Shown: positions 32,396-44,494, numbered from the stretch's first letter. The stretch: 64,000 nucleotides of DNA from Amyloporia xantha (GCA_036971615.1 JAYKKR010000029.1:468050-532049); one strand, 5' to 3'. The notes: generated from the sequence alone by a model not told the origin. Made by a program: numbers and translations.

Positions 32396-33750
32396 TCATG
32401 CTTCGCCATGTGCGTCATCATTCTCCTCCGTCTGCGGCCGCTTTTTCCTTATCACGACGTACGAACTGGCATCTGCTGGTGCAAGCAATGCCTCGATATC
32501 TCCGCCCACTATTCCTTCACTGTCTGGCTGCTTCTTCTTGCGCTCCGCCCGTATCTTGATACACAACCAATCAGTCTCACTGAATGAGGAGAGCAAAGGA
32601 CGTCACACGCACCATATTGAGGTCATGGCTAATCAAGCCATGTCCTCCTACTGGTCCCCAGTAGCTCGTCGCTGCAAGTGAGCCTATGATGCAAGTACCA
32701 GCGAGAATAGAAAGGTAGAATCTGTACTGGGAGTACCATCTTGGCGCTAATGTGGCCAACCTGATCAGAATCGGGTTTCATGACAAGACGAGGTGCGCAC
32801 CCCAGCCAGCATTCGTTGCCCGGAGGTCTGCCCACCACATACAGGTGAACCCCACCCACTGAACAATAAGTGCTTCGACGGGGGGCAGTGCGAGCGTCGA
32901 CCAGCCGAAGACCACAGGCGCAGCGCCGAGCAGCAGCCGGGTGTAACTGATGTGTGCTCTCTTGTCAATAATATGGTTTGATAGAAGACATGTGACCGAC
33001 TACTCACCCTTTGTGTCCACCATACCCGGCGAACTCGAAACCCCAGTGAATTGCGCCCAGGAAAGATAGCATTACTGCACCGTAAGTCATCTGGATATTC
33101 AGCGCATGGTCTAACATGGTAATCGCAACACCAGGATCGATTCGCGAGGTCAAATCTGTTGGCAAACTTTGTGTTGAATTTTCGTGACTCAGGGTTTCGC
33201 CGCCCGACACGAACCCATGAGTGCCATTCCTGCTTGTTGAGCCATGTATATTGTGGCTGCAGAGGTTCCCAGGTATGGTAGACCACCCGCGAGACCGAAA
33301 GCGATGTATGGCGTGGGAACAGCATGCGCGACTGCGTTGGTAATGCCCAGCTACAGGAGCGCATTATTTACTGTAAGTCCACGCAACTGTCCTAGAGCTA
33401 CTTCTTGCACTTACGAAAGTATCCCGCTTGGCTTCTGGCTCAACAGCATCATGAAACCAATTCGCACCCGCGATCACTTTCGCGAGGTCGGTTGTAGAAT
33501 TACCGACTTCTTCCTTGATGTTTCGAGCGGCTTGCTTGAAAGTCGGTGAGCCTGGTTTTCCGGACAACGCACTAGCTGCTCCTCTTATGAATAATCTCCC
33601 GCGTAAGACAGACGATGGAGACTGGGCGCCAGACCGAAGAGGCAGCAGCCCGGGACGACGAGCAGTGCTGATGGTTCGAACATGCAAGATCAAAGACCGC
33701 TGTCCGACGGTGGAGGAGACACCACTCGAAACCTGAAGCAGTCTGAACAT
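32396..33750 (-). CDS. TMEM69/DUF3429 family membrane protein (probably mitochondrial)
   Basis: Family of small multi-helix inner-membrane proteins of unknown function. Spliced exons from the ATG at 33750 carry a basic, Arg-rich N-terminus without acidic residues (RTISTARRPGLLPLRSG), typical of a mitochondrial presequence. Next come TPYIAFGLAGGLPYLGTSAA, ALNIQMTYGAVMLSFLGAIH, HWGFEFAGYGGHKG, RLLLGAAPVVFGWSTLALPP, VGFTCMWWADL and APRWYSQYRFYLSILAG. The helix pairs and the YGAVMLSFLGAIHWG motif define the family. Five introns are inferred, all GT-AG and phase-consistent. The last exon edge is uncertain: either the frame ends after NMVRVTSFALLIQ, or an intron with an acceptor at ...CAGTGAG joins TDWLCIKIRAERKKK and ends at 32396. 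The basic tail would face the matrix or cytosol. Confidence 0.83.
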
Positions 33751-34461
33751 ATCGCACAGTACGACAGGACGCCCTTGAGGCAACGATGGGATATAAGGGT
33801 CCACATCTTGTATGCTTTATGAAGCTGCACAGTATCACAAGCTGGCTTCGCAGGTCTCACGACATTGAATTGGCATACGACTAGTAAGCCGCAGTATAGG
33901 AGTGGATCCGTTCGAAGGGATATTATTCAGAATATTCCCAGCGAGGCCGCCGAAGTGCTGAACCCTCTACCTCACCGTGGTCTCATGCCCCTTTCACGTG
34001 GTCAAAAGGGGCACGCAGAAGCGAGATGGGCGCAACTCCAGCTGCTTCCTATCGGACGCCGTCGATCAGCGAACTTAGGAGCTTGCCGCGGATGACTGTA
34101 CGTACGAGCAAGACTGGTAAGGTGGTCCCGACAGCGGGGATATCCATCACATTGCTTATCGCCCAGCGTCGCACGACCAGCACGACCAGTCTTCGACTCG
34201 GAACCGACTTACTGTGTCGACATCTTGGGTCTCGACTTGTTGGCTAGAAAGCTTTATGTCATCATTGGATCTTCAATGTGAATGCAGATTCTGATTCAAC
34301 GTCTGGTCAGAGGTGACTAGGCCCATCTCTAGACGAGTTCAACCTGTCGCTAAGAATACATTGCGTTATCAGAGTACAAGATTGCAGCTGTTTACCCTTC
34401 CTCAACCTACTTTCTGCTGTGGACGACAACTGTAGAAAGCCCTGCCTCGTTCAAATGAAGC
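33751..34461. other. Intergenic
   Basis: Upstream of the DUF3429 gene and downstream of the next minus-strand gene. No coding frame, repeat or RNA recognised. Confidence 0.5.
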
Positions 34462-36175
34462 TCACTGAGGTCGGCAGCCATCCATATCTCCCTCATCCGA
34501 GTCCTCGCCTTCACCATCGCTGTCCATTGGCTCGGTAACTTGCTCTACGGATAGGTCGGCCATATCTGTCGCGATGAATTAGAACACAAGGTCTGGAACC
34601 CCACCATAAAAACAGAGCCGTAGCTCACCATCATCGCCCAGCGGCTTGATGCCGCAGATCTTGCGGAAATGGGCAGCGCTCAGACCCGGCTTCTCACTCT
34701 TCAGCTCGAGAGACAACGCATCCCCATGCGAGCTCAGGTACCCATCATTTTCTCCGTCCTCCGCCTCGTCTTCGTCTTCCGCGATATTGAACTTGATGCC
34801 CACGCTCGCCAGCATGAGCAGTGCGGTCTCTCGCAGCCCGATTCCTGCGCCAAGGGTCTCGTCTTCGCCATCTTTTGCGCTCTTGCTTCCAAATAGAGCA
34901 TCATGCGCTGCCTGCAAGCCAGCCCTCGTAATTCCACAAATGCTGTGTTCTGAGCGACGGTCGTCGAGGTAGAACCAGCCGAACGGGCGCCAGGTAGCCG
35001 GGCGAGAGGCACTCTCGATGGTCATGTCGCTGCACGCGACGGGCTGCGTGTTCACGCGGAAAGACATGGAGTAGTTCCACTCGACGCTGTGCATGCGTGT
35101 GCGATGGTGGAAGAAGAAGCGGACATCCACAGAGGCCGGGGAGACCGGAGAATGAATACGCGAAATCACCTTCACGTCCGATGCCTGAAGGGTGACAAGC
35201 GGTCAGCCATGAGCATACTCTGCGACTTCTGCAAACACGGACGTTACCCCAGCCGTCGTCTACGGCCTCGCACGTCAAAACAGAAATGCCGTCTGCAACC
35301 TTCTTCCAGTCACCGGGCTGCAGCTGAGCGATACGGCCCATCGCGATGATGACCGCTTCCTCGCACACATCCCCGATAATCTCGCGCAAGCTGGCGAGGT
35401 AGGGATCCATGTCTGCACCAGCCATGGCATCCATGAGCTGATTGGTTATTTTTTCGGCTTCCTGACGGCGGGCAATATACGCGGACCAGTGGGACGACTC
35501 GATTGGCTTGATCAGCCCGAACAGGACAGTAGCACGTTCGCGAGGGTCGTTCGGGAGCGGAGACGTCACGGCGACAGGTGCATGCTTCCAGACGTGGGTC
35601 TTCATGTTAGCTTCAACATACGATTGCACGTCCCAGGCCGGGAGCATGACGACCTCTGGGATCGCCGATGTGCATTCGTCAGACAGCCCCTATGTGAGTT
35701 TTGTCAACTTACCGATAATTCCTCCCTTCCTGAAGTGGTTCAGACTCATGACCAAATGACCGCCGCTGTACACAATGCCGTCTCCCGCAAGGGTCTGCGT
35801 ATGGAGCAAAAAAGTAAGCACAAGAAGCATAAGGGGGACGTGAGCACTCACCCAGTTTTTCATGGGCACGCGGACGATCTTTTCGAGCCTTTGCATGATC
35901 CAGAGCATCGAATCCATCATACTGTATGGAACTTCAACCCACTGCTGGCCATTTACGCCGCTTGCTTCTTGTAACAAAGCCTTCGTGTCCTCGGTGCCAC
36001 CCACGACGCGCACCTTGGGGGAGTCGGGTTTGACCAAGTTGTTCGCTATGTCGGAGGAGGTGGATGTGGAACGTGAGGAACTGAGACGGTCGTATTCAGC
36101 CTTGGACAGCCGGAAGGTCTTTGATAGAACCAGAGGCAGGCGGGGCAGGAGCCTGCGACCCGTGGTGCTGCACAC
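34462..36175 (-). CDS. Conserved-looking hypothetical protein, multi-exon
   Basis: I do not recognise a family. Spliced frames give a protein with these consecutive segments: LSKAEYDRLSSS; KVRVVGGTEDTKALLQEASG; MMDSMLWIMQRLEKIVRVPM; GDGIVYSGGHLVMSLNHFRK; PAWDVQSYVEANMKTHVWKH; PYLASLREIIGDVCEEAVII; and a beta-rich part (VDVRFFFHHRTRMHSVEWNY, PFGWFYLDDRRSEHSI). The C-terminus is acidic (EDEDEAEDGEND). A last exon after a GTGAGC...CGACAG intron encodes MADLSVEQVTEPMDSDGEGE and stops at 34462. Exon joins are GT-AG (for example after VPMKNW and before TLAGDG). The start codon is uncertain; an ATG at 36175 or a more upstream exon is possible. The acidic tail and soluble character suggest a nuclear or cytosolic protein, which is only inference. 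Confidence 0.6.
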
Positions 36176-36653
36176 CAGCCTTGTCGACGATGCCGATATC
36201 TGTCAGTTCGAATGCGATTACCGGTATTAAGAACAGACCTGCGCGCAAAATATACACATGATGATTTGTTTGTTTTTTTCGACTAGGAGACAGTGGTAGT
36301 GATAGTGAAAGGACAGTGGCGAGTGACTGGCGACGACTATACTTTTCCTTTGTGCCTCGACCGGAAAAGTCCGTGGTCTCAGTCAGATTCATATTGTTGT
36401 AGCAGATTGAAATCACAGCTTATAAACCACATGCTATGTCGCTATTTCCCCATCGTTGGTACAAGTACGGAGTTGGGTCGCGGTACCTCCTTCATCGCGT
36501 ACAGAGCGCGATGGTAATTTGAGACCTGAGTCACGATCACGTGGTACGTGACACATCAACCAAGACCGCATTGGGCATGGTCACAGTCTACTCTCCAGGC
36601 CGCGCACTGTTGTCGAGAGGCTTGTTACTCGACCTCCACCACCAGCTCTAGCC
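36176..36653. other. Intergenic, divergent promoters
   Basis: Shared upstream region of the hypothetical gene (-) and the carboxypeptidase gene (+). No gene or repeat seen. Confidence 0.5.
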
Positions 36654-38648
36654 ATGAGGGCTGTATACTCTATTCTGCCCTTACTCGCCGTCCAATCTGT
36701 TCTTGCAGTCCCTGCTCCTGATCAGACAGTTCTGGGAGAAACAAGCTATGGCGAACTCCCTCTGGCCGACACCCTGAAGCACACCATACACGATGTCCTT
36801 CAAGACTCAAACGCAAAGGTCACTAAGTGGTTGGATGCTTTCGGGTCGCAGCGCATACAACAAGATGGGATCACCTGCAAGTAGATTTCCCTCTGTAAGC
36901 TTGACATGTGCCCCTTACGCTGGTGGTTGTAGATGAGTTGGTGTCAAACCCTGCCTTCACTCAGCATCAACTCAGAGTCACCGAGCCTCAATTATGTGAT
37001 CCTTCCGTCAAGCAATATTCAGGGTACCTTGACATCGCACAGGATAAGCACCTGTTCTTCTGGTACGTGACAAGATTCAGTCTCGTTTCGCGAGTTTTCT
37101 AGTCTGCTAACGACTTTCCACACTATTCATAGGTTCTTCGAAGCGCGCGTGAACCCCTCTGAGGCTCCGTTACTACTCTGGCTCAACGGTGGTCCCGGCT
37201 GTTCCTCTTCTACTGGTCTTCTCTTCGAACTTGGTCCCTGTTCCGTCACCGAGGATGGCGCGAACTTGACATACAACGAGTACTCTTGGAACACGAACGC
37301 CAACGTCATATTCCTCGACCAGCCTGTCAATGTCGGATTCTCTTATGCCGAGGAGGGGAACATCGGTGGACACGAGTCCCGTTGCGGGCAAAGATGTCTA
37401 CGCGTTCCTCGAGCTTTTTCTCGGACGCTTTTCCAAGTACGCGAAGGCACCGTTCCACATTGCTGCAGAGAGCTACGGTGGTACCTACGCCCCGAACATC
37501 GCGTCCGTTATTCACGCCGAGAATCGGGCGCTGGCCCGTGCCCAGGCGCAAGCTGCTCCTGTCCCTGAGCCTCGTGCACATCAACCTTGCGTCCGTCATG
37601 CTCGGCAATGGCTTGACCGATCCATACGTGCAGATGGCCAGTGCCCCAGACTGGGCGTGTGAGGGTCCCTACCCGGTCTACGACGATCCTGAGGGTCCGC
37701 AGTGCCAGGCGCTCAAGGCGAAGGTACCAACCTGCCAGCGGCTACTCAAGAGCTGCTACGACTTTGAGTCACGGTTGACGTGTGTACCTGCGCTTTTGTA
37801 CTGCAACAGCCAGATTATTGGACCGCTTGTCCGTACGTACGGCGTGCTCACTCTCCAAAGCGTTGCTTGACCTGTCTCTTCCGCAGAGCTTGGCTACAAC
37901 CCGTACGATGTGCGCCGCAAGTGTGACCGCTCGAAAGACGGTGATCTCTGCTACCCGCAGATGACATGGATTGATTTATGGATGAACAAGGCGGAGAACA
38001 AGCGTGCCCTCGGCGTCAACCCGTCGCTCGAGTTCCAGAGCTGCAACATGGAAGTCAATCAGGCATTCGCGCTACAGGGAGACGGCGCCCACAACAGTGC
38101 GAAACTTCTTCCTGAGCTTGTGGAGGATGGGCATCAGGCTGCTCGTATATGCCGGGAACGCGGACATGATGTGCAACTACATGGTCTGTTGCGTATTGTC
38201 TCACGTTGGATGTACTTGCTGACTGACAACTGACTAGGGTAACGAACGGTGGGTCGAGCAGCTCGACACGAAGTACCATAGCGAGTTTGCGTCCAAGAAG
38301 TCTGTGCCTTGGATAGCTACCGAGACGGGGAAGATAGCAGGGATGGTCCGTAGCGCTGGTGGAGGTGGATACACCGCTGGAAATGTCACATTTGTTGAAG
38401 TTCACGAGGCCGGGTGAGTGGTTTGCAATTTACTGAGGTTCTCAATCACTGACACAGACTTCAGACACATGGTTCCTTTTGACCAACCTGAAGCCGCCTT
38501 GGTGCGTCTTTTGCCATTTTCGAACATAGTTCTCTGAGTAGCATCTGACATCCGTACACAGGATCTGGTCACAAAGTGGCTGTTTGACGTGCCCCTTTCG
38601 TTGAATGTGACGGATGGCGTCTCGAAAGTCCCGTTCGGCGGGTGGTGA
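36654..38648 (+). pseudogene. Serine carboxypeptidase S10 (carboxypeptidase Y-like) with three +1 frameshifts
   Basis: Vacuolar/secreted carboxypeptidase homologue. The signal peptide is MRAVYSILPLLAVQSVLAVP, then a propeptide (LKHTIHDVLQDSNAKVTKWL). The first intron uses a GC donor (36877, T|GCAAGT...TTGTAG|AT), restoring DGITYELVSNPAF. The substrate-binding [10 protein letters not shown], catalytic Ser in ESYGGTYAP, Asp in YAGNADMMCN and His in HMVPFDQPEAAL are all present. The gene ends FGGW at 38648. However, the frame shifts by one extra base at three places: in the G run after SYAEEG (about 37358), near [11 protein letters not shown] (about 37565), and after LPELVEDG (about 38133). All three are single-base insertions in otherwise well-conserved sequence. 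Either it is a recently inactivated gene or the assembly has local errors; neighbouring long genes are intact. Confidence 0.85.
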
Positions 38649-39097
38649 ACTGGTCGAGTGGGCTCATGTAATATTGGGGTCTAGTCGAGCCCGAGGAATC
38701 TTAGACTCGTCAGTTTGTATATCACTATGGGTGACTACGCTGCGAACGTCTGCATGTGATCAGCTAGCTATTGGAACGTTCTCTCGTCGATGACGAGTAT
38801 GATTATCTATGAGGCTCGTAGGAACGATCGAGTCTGTGATGTGGGCACCCTTCACCCGTAGTGCAGTTTATCCCGAAGTATGTTGGAATCGTCGGCACTT
38901 TACGATCCCATAACGACATATCTACTTGACCCTCAGACTGAGTTGTGCCTGATTGTATTACTGCGCTCAGCCGAGCCAAAGTGGGACGCGAATCCGTCAC
39001 GACTGGCGCGCACATCGCAAGTGCCTACCACAAGCCTACTGTAGACTTGCATTCGTGGGTGTACTCTTACGTTGTATTTTTCTAATTGACCAATACT
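38649..39097. other. Intergenic
   Basis: Between the carboxypeptidase and the F-box paralogue. Nothing recognised. Confidence 0.5.
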
Positions 39098-40630
39098 ATG
39101 AATACAGGTCGAACTGACCGACAACTGACCGACAACCAACTGTCCATGAGCTTGCAGACTTTGAATCAAGATGTTTTGTTCCTCATCGTTTCCCTCATCA
39201 CCCCTGCGGACGCTCTCAACCTATCCACTGTGACTCGCCATGTTCAAGCCATAGCGAAACGACGAGCACTCTCGGAGGTGGCATTCCTCAAACCGAGCGA
39301 TATACCAAGGATATGTAACTACATGCTCGCCGACGTCCCTAACCGGCTACACTGGCTGCGAAGCTTGAAGGTCACTGCGGATGCCTTTGGTATACACAGT
39401 CCGTTCGACTCAGGCGGCGACTGGTCGTCTGTTCCCCTCTTTCTCGAACTCCTGCGGCAAGCCCAGCAACTCAGGACGTTGTCGCTCGAATGCATCGAAG
39501 ACTTGCTCGGAGTGGATCCACGCGTGGGAGATGCGCTCTGGCTGCCTTGACGAAGCTGACTGAGATCGAGCTCAAGCGCGCTGCATTGCTCACACTTGAA
39601 GTGGTCAACAGACTGAAGAGCACTCCGCGGCAACTCGTCCTGGGGTTCCGCGACGGGGAGGTCTCGTTCTCCGACTTCAGCGAGATGTCCACGCCCCTAC
39701 TCAGTGTCCGATCTCTTGAGCTCCAACACCTCGACAGTTCCCCCGAGCTCGACGCAGACGGTTCGATACAACATAAGGCCGAACAGCAATGGCCAGCGGT
39801 GCAAGCCCTGACATTCGCTTATTGTATAGTGCCGGGTGCTCTTTGCGCCAGTGTATTTCCGAACGTGCGCACTCTACACCTACGGCGGAACGTGTACATG
39901 ACCCCCGCTTCCGATGGCCAGACGCTGTGGCCAAAATTAGGTTATTTACGTGGATTACCTCGTCAACTTGCTATGGCGGAAATAAGCTGCCCGGTGCATT
40001 ATCTAGAGCTCGAGTCGGATGGTGACAGCAGACTGTTCTCGGGACAAGATGCTATTTTGAAAGTAGTAAAGAGAACTTCCGCGGTGGCTGTGGCTCTCAG
40101 AATCCATGAATGGGAAGAAATGGAAATGAAATTCTGGGAAAACTTCATCGAAAATGCTCCGAGTTTACGCTGTCTCGAGATAGAGTTCGGATATGGACAT
40201 CGCTCACACGCTCGCCTTTGCTCGTGGTTGGTGGGTGTTACCCTGATTTTCGTATGCATATTTTGCTGAACATCATTTGCAGGATAGCATAGCTCATCTA
40301 CTCACGTCGTCGCACATTGTCTACTTGAAAATCTTGGTGAACGACTGGCTCTACCAAATTTGGCACATGTCGCTCCTGCTGCCCTGTCTGCAGCGTGTTG
40401 TCGAGGCGATACAATCCCTTCGGTATCTCTCGTTAGGGATCGGAACTCTGGATTCCTCAGAAAACCGCCGATTTAATGGCTCAATTTGGTGGTGGCAAGT
40501 GGTCAATAGCGGGTCGGAAAGGACACTAGGACCAATTTCTCAGCAATCGGGGGAACGGGTGTTGATGGCTCTACACTCCGCTGACCAGGGCGATTCGTCG
40601 TCCCTCGATGGTTTGTCCCTACGCTTGTAA
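39098..40630 (+). pseudogene. F-box family paralogue with frameshift
   Basis: The ATG at 39098 opens a frame with LNQDVLFLIVSLITPADAL and LSTVTRHVQAIAKRRAL, then MLADVPNRLHWLRSLKV. At about 39540 the frame breaks. The family pattern (for example IGKALSSLPQLRKLEL) requires GDALAALTKLTEIELKRAAL, which is obtained only by skipping two bases (TG) after GATGCGCTC. Downstream the frame is open to WLVG, an intron (GTGGGT...TTGCAG) follows, and the last exon ends with the variant signature SIWWWQVVNSGSERTLGPI and a stop at 40630. It is the closest relative of the broken copy at 12.6-13.5 kb. A single lesion leaves open a recent mutation, a sequence error, or a still-used truncated F-box peptide. Confidence 0.75.
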
Positions 40631-41383
40631 TATATATTCACGTTTCTCATGATTGTGATGTACCATCTAGATTGGATATCAGTTCATGGGCAGGTGGTTG
40701 AACGAGAGCACGAAAGTCTCCTCCACTTTCACGTGGCCAATTAAACTTAATCCTGCCGTTTCGGTTGTGGATGACATTGTCATTTACAAGTGATATCACT
40801 CCTGGATTGCGATGGACCTTGCAGCTGGGATTGATCTTTCCCTATCACGCTTATCAACTGCTTGTGAGCTTGGGGCTTTTGTATTTGTAGAACCGCCGAG
40901 CTATCGTGACTCTTTTGTGATTACAGCTTTCCAGCTTCACGCAAGCACGGTGTGTCAGCTATCAGATTCCAACATCACGATACCTGAACGGTACACATTC
41001 AGGATTGGTGGTCAGGTCAGAGCAGCTGGTTACGTCACGGCGATTATTGAACGCAGATAGCGACCACAACATGGACAAGTGTCAAGAAGTGAGTCGTATT
41101 ACGATCAAAATCAATGCTAAAGAGGTATTTGGATTATTCACGACTCTCTCGTGCCCCACCACCAAATCCGGATCATGTGATCCAATTCGGTCCCTAAAGC
41201 CGTCTGCTGATTGAGACAGATATCCGGCTGAGAATATCACAAAAACGAACATTCCTTTATCGCCTTTGGGGGATCATGCGTGCGTCTGCCATGATTATAA
41301 GAGCCACAACAGGAAAGGTGATGGCTTTAATGCAGCCACAAGTTCGCACTATCACGTTCATCTCATCTGCGTAGTTGATTCCC
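40631..41383. other. Intergenic
   Basis: Region between the F-box pseudogene and the SDR gene. A TATAAG-type box near 41293 likely serves the SDR gene. No other feature seen. Confidence 0.5.
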
Positions 41384-42272
41384 ATGTCTCAGTCTTTCCC
41401 TCTCGCAGGCAAAGTTGCCATTGTCACCGGCTCGTCTCGCTCCATAGGTGCTGCAATTGCTCGCCGTCTCGCTGCGGATGGCGCAAATGTTGTCGTAAAC
41501 TACGTCTCCAATCCCTCTGCCGCCGCTGATGTTGTCGATTCCATCAACAAGGAGTCAGCGTCCGGAGCTGGGAGGGCGATTGGTGTACAGGCAGATGTCG
41601 GATCGAAGGATGGGCCCCAGCGCCTCCTCGACGAATCCTTGCGCGCCTTTGGCAGGTTGGATATACTCGTTCTGAACGCTGCCGTCATGAACTATGGCAC
41701 CCTTGCGGATGTGACAGAGGAGGATTTCGACAAGCACTTTAACGTGAACGTTAAGGGGCCTCTCTTCATGATCAAAGCAGCCGCGCCTCTTATGAAAGAA
41801 GGTCAGTCAGCATGCAACTCTGCGGAGCTCAGCTCACACGAAACGCGTGACATTTGTTGCCTACAGGTGGACGGGTTATTCTCTTCAGCACCTCACTCAC
41901 GCACAATTCCATGGTCCCGTCCAACTATCTCCTATATGTCTCTACCAAGGGTGCGGTTGACCAGATGACCCGAGTCCTTGCGAAAGATCTCGGCACCCGT
42001 GGCATCACCGTCAATACCGTCTCCCCTGGCCCCATAGACACCGATCTATTCCGCGAGGGAAAATCTGAGCAGCTCATGAACTTCTTTGCAAACCAGCACC
42101 CACAGAAGCGCATCGGTCTTCCTGACGAGGTCAGTCCTGTCGTCGCATTCCTCGCCAGTGAACAGGCCAGCTGGGTAAATGGCCAAGTCATCATGGTCAA
42201 TGGGGTGAGTTTGTCCTAGTTCGAGTCTACTCGGTTACTGATTGTGGACTATTCCAGGGCTTCATTGTATAG
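41384..42272 (+). CDS. Short-chain dehydrogenase/reductase (classical SDR)
   Basis: NAD(P)-dependent oxidoreductase; its substrate cannot be deduced. Exons 41384-41801, 41867-42204 and 42258-42272 sum to 771 nt, 256 aa. The nucleotide-binding motif is TGSSRSIGAAIARRLAADGA (classical TGxxxGxG with Ile). NAAV lies at the beta-4 strand, NVNVKGPLF follows, then the catalytic Ser in STSLTH and YVSTK (Tyr and Lys four apart). The PG motif is VSPGPIDTDLF. It ends VNGGFIV, using a five-codon last exon. NYVSNPSAA after the second strand lacks an acidic residue, which favours NADPH. The length is standard. I chose the ATG at 41384 over an upstream TTG-led frame. Confidence 0.93.
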
Positions 42273-42374
42273 GATGTTGTGCGACTGATAGATTCAAGAG
42301 AAGTTTTGAGAGACAATTCTTTAGTGAATAAACGTCCTGTTGTGATAACAGTCAGAATTTACCAACGCACACAG

Positions 42375-42465
42375 CCTGGCGAGCTCAGTTCGTCAGAGTG
42401 CCAGTAGTTCTGTTATGCCTGGAATCTAACGAAACGCCGAAGTCGTCGATCCCGACGTTGGCCAC
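42375..42465 (+). pseudogene. Decayed tRNA-Ile gene
   Basis: Resembles the intact tRNA-Ile at 2857: GAGCTCAGTTCGTCAGAG matches the D arm, CTAACGAAACGCCGAAGTC matches the anticodon 3' half, and GACGTTGGCCA matches the T-arm/acceptor 3' end. A 17-nt insertion interrupts the anticodon arm, two bases are missing from the T loop, and the acceptor has a C-C mismatch. It would not fold into a usable tRNA. Confidence 0.65.
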
Positions 42466-44275
42466 GTGTCTCTTTTCTGTGTGACTGTCCTGTAGATTAG
42501 GTCCGATAGCAGAAATCTTCGCGAAGACCGACGTAATATACTGGGACCGTAAAGGTCAGGGGCAACTGCCAGCCAAAGGTTACTAATGACGTTCAGAATA
42601 GTTGAGTGTTTCACTGACGTCTAGCAGATGTCAATGTAACACAATGTAACACAGATATATGATGGTGTATCGAAGGTCGCCTCCCAATGAAGTCCAGTAG
42701 CATCTGGATCTTGTTGATCGAGGTCGCCGTTCGATCAAATGACGCCGACAAAGTCCGCGCCGCTCAGTAGCCACAGACAGTCCAGGACGAGAACGAGCTA
42801 TGTACATGCATTTCTGACTCGGGGCCCAGCTAGAGGTCAACCGTCCCCATCTCATTCTGGGTAATCCTACAGACCGCTGCCAGTGGTTCATATTCACTCT
42901 TGGGGGTTGACTCAAGTTCTCTGAGGTCTAAACTTTCCTGCTCTAGTGACCATCCAAGGCTTCCAAGCCAGGCTCAGGTCAGCTAGGGCTCCACTCGGAA
43001 ATGCACTTCCAGTCCATACCTGCCGCCACTAGTGGGTCTTTAACTGGACCATCCTGCGTCCTCATCGTTGAATACGTCTGTTCCACGTGTCCTCCATCCT
43101 AGTATCTTCGCCGCCATGTGCTGTACTCCGACTCGAACGCTCCATGTCATCCAGTTTATCGCTCGATCACTGCTCCTCGACCCAGCGCTGCCTCCACAAT
43201 CTCACCCAGAGTGAATTCTTGTTACCCAACTATGAGATTGTCCTTCCCTCGTCTCCGTAGCAGATACGCTCGCTCTTGCGTTCCCGACGGCCAGATAGCG
43301 ATGTAGGCTGAGCTCGAGATCTATCATCGTTTCCCATTGTAAGTAGCCCATAACTAACTACTGATCAGGACTGACTACACACCTCTGCTCACCATCTATT
43401 TCCACGTATGGTCACTTGTAAGTTTTGAACACTGGCACAATCGATTGAGCAGGTACGTTAGACATCATGCTTATTGTATAGATCCAAGACAAACAAATGT
43501 CTGCTGCATTGCACATTCTAATGAAGAGCAGTGGGAAGGTGCTGTCATTCTCTTCCTTGCAGTTCCATGAGCTGAGTTGAAACCTTATATTTCCGCAGCC
43601 CCAGGAAGCCTTTTTCAGAATGCCGCCGAACTCTTCTGGCGCCATGCACGTTTCCGGCTCTGCACGACTAGTGATGTGTTCTGTGCCCAGACACTGGTTC
43701 CATGTGACTTGATATCTGAACTTCCCCCTGATGCTCAATGCATCTCCAGAACGGGCTGCGTATGTACCTATTGAATTTTGTAGGACATAATCTGCGCCAG
43801 AGCTGTGGGCTATATTCGCAAACTGAAACAGTCCAATCTCCGCCACGGGGCATCAGAGCGCAGAGAACCGCTGTCAAAAAAATTCGCGAGGGTTCCACTG
43901 TGGTTTCGGGTCGGTTGTTTTTGCTCACGGCGAACTATAGCGTTTGAATGTTGTCCACTCACCCAACAATGATACAGACCAAATGGGCAGGTTTAGAGCG
44001 GCCCTTTCGCGCAATAAAAGGGAGGCTGGCTCCTTCACCTTTTGCAGAGTCCCTGAAGCATGGTCAGAAGCTTTAGATTTGCATCCGCTTATGACAATTG
44101 CGTAATAACAGGGTTGCCAGCCCCGAATCGGTGCATTTATGTCACAAGAAGCGTAGGCCCTGACCCCATATAATGGGGCATTCCCTCGCTTGCTGCTCTC
44201 GTTCTCCCCCTTTTCCTTTCGTTTTCACGAGGAGACACATCGAATTATCGCCATCTACTTGGACAACAAATAATC
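42466..44275. other. Intergenic, about 1.8 kb
   Basis: The best open frame is on the minus strand at 43412-43846 (144 codons, MAEIGLFQFANIAHSSGADY...). It shows no recognisable domain; a possible intron (GTCACATGG...GTGCAG) within it leaves its status open. CATATAATGG near 44170 and the pyrimidine-rich tract after it look like the promoter of the small frame at 44276. Confidence 0.4.
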
Positions 44276-44494
44276 ATGCTTCGCAACCACAACCATCCTG
44301 CCGCTGGCCGTCTTCCGGCGTATCGTTCATCGCCCCAGTTTCGCTTCCACCCTTACCCCCGCTACAAGCAGCCTCGCGTGAGTCAGCGCAATTTCTACGC
44401 CATCCCTTCCATCCAGTTTACTTCTCTTCTTCCAGTTGCACGGAGCGCAGGCAAATCTGCCCGACGATTGCGAGATGGTATTCGCCATAAATGA
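44276..44494 (+). CDS. Possible small basic protein (72 aa)
   Basis: Supported mainly by context: CATATAATGG about 105 nt upstream, a CT-rich tract, and an A-rich leader (CAACAAATAATC) immediately before the ATG. These are the usual features of strongly expressed fungal genes. The product (MLRNHNHPAAGRLPAYRSSP...) is rich in Arg, Pro and His, with no domain I know. A GTATTC donor shortly before the stop could extend it into a further exon. Confidence 0.3.
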   Translation: MLRNHNHPAAGRLPAYRSSPQFRFHPYPRYKQPRVSQRNFYAIPSIQFTSLLPVARSAGKSARRLRDGIRHK

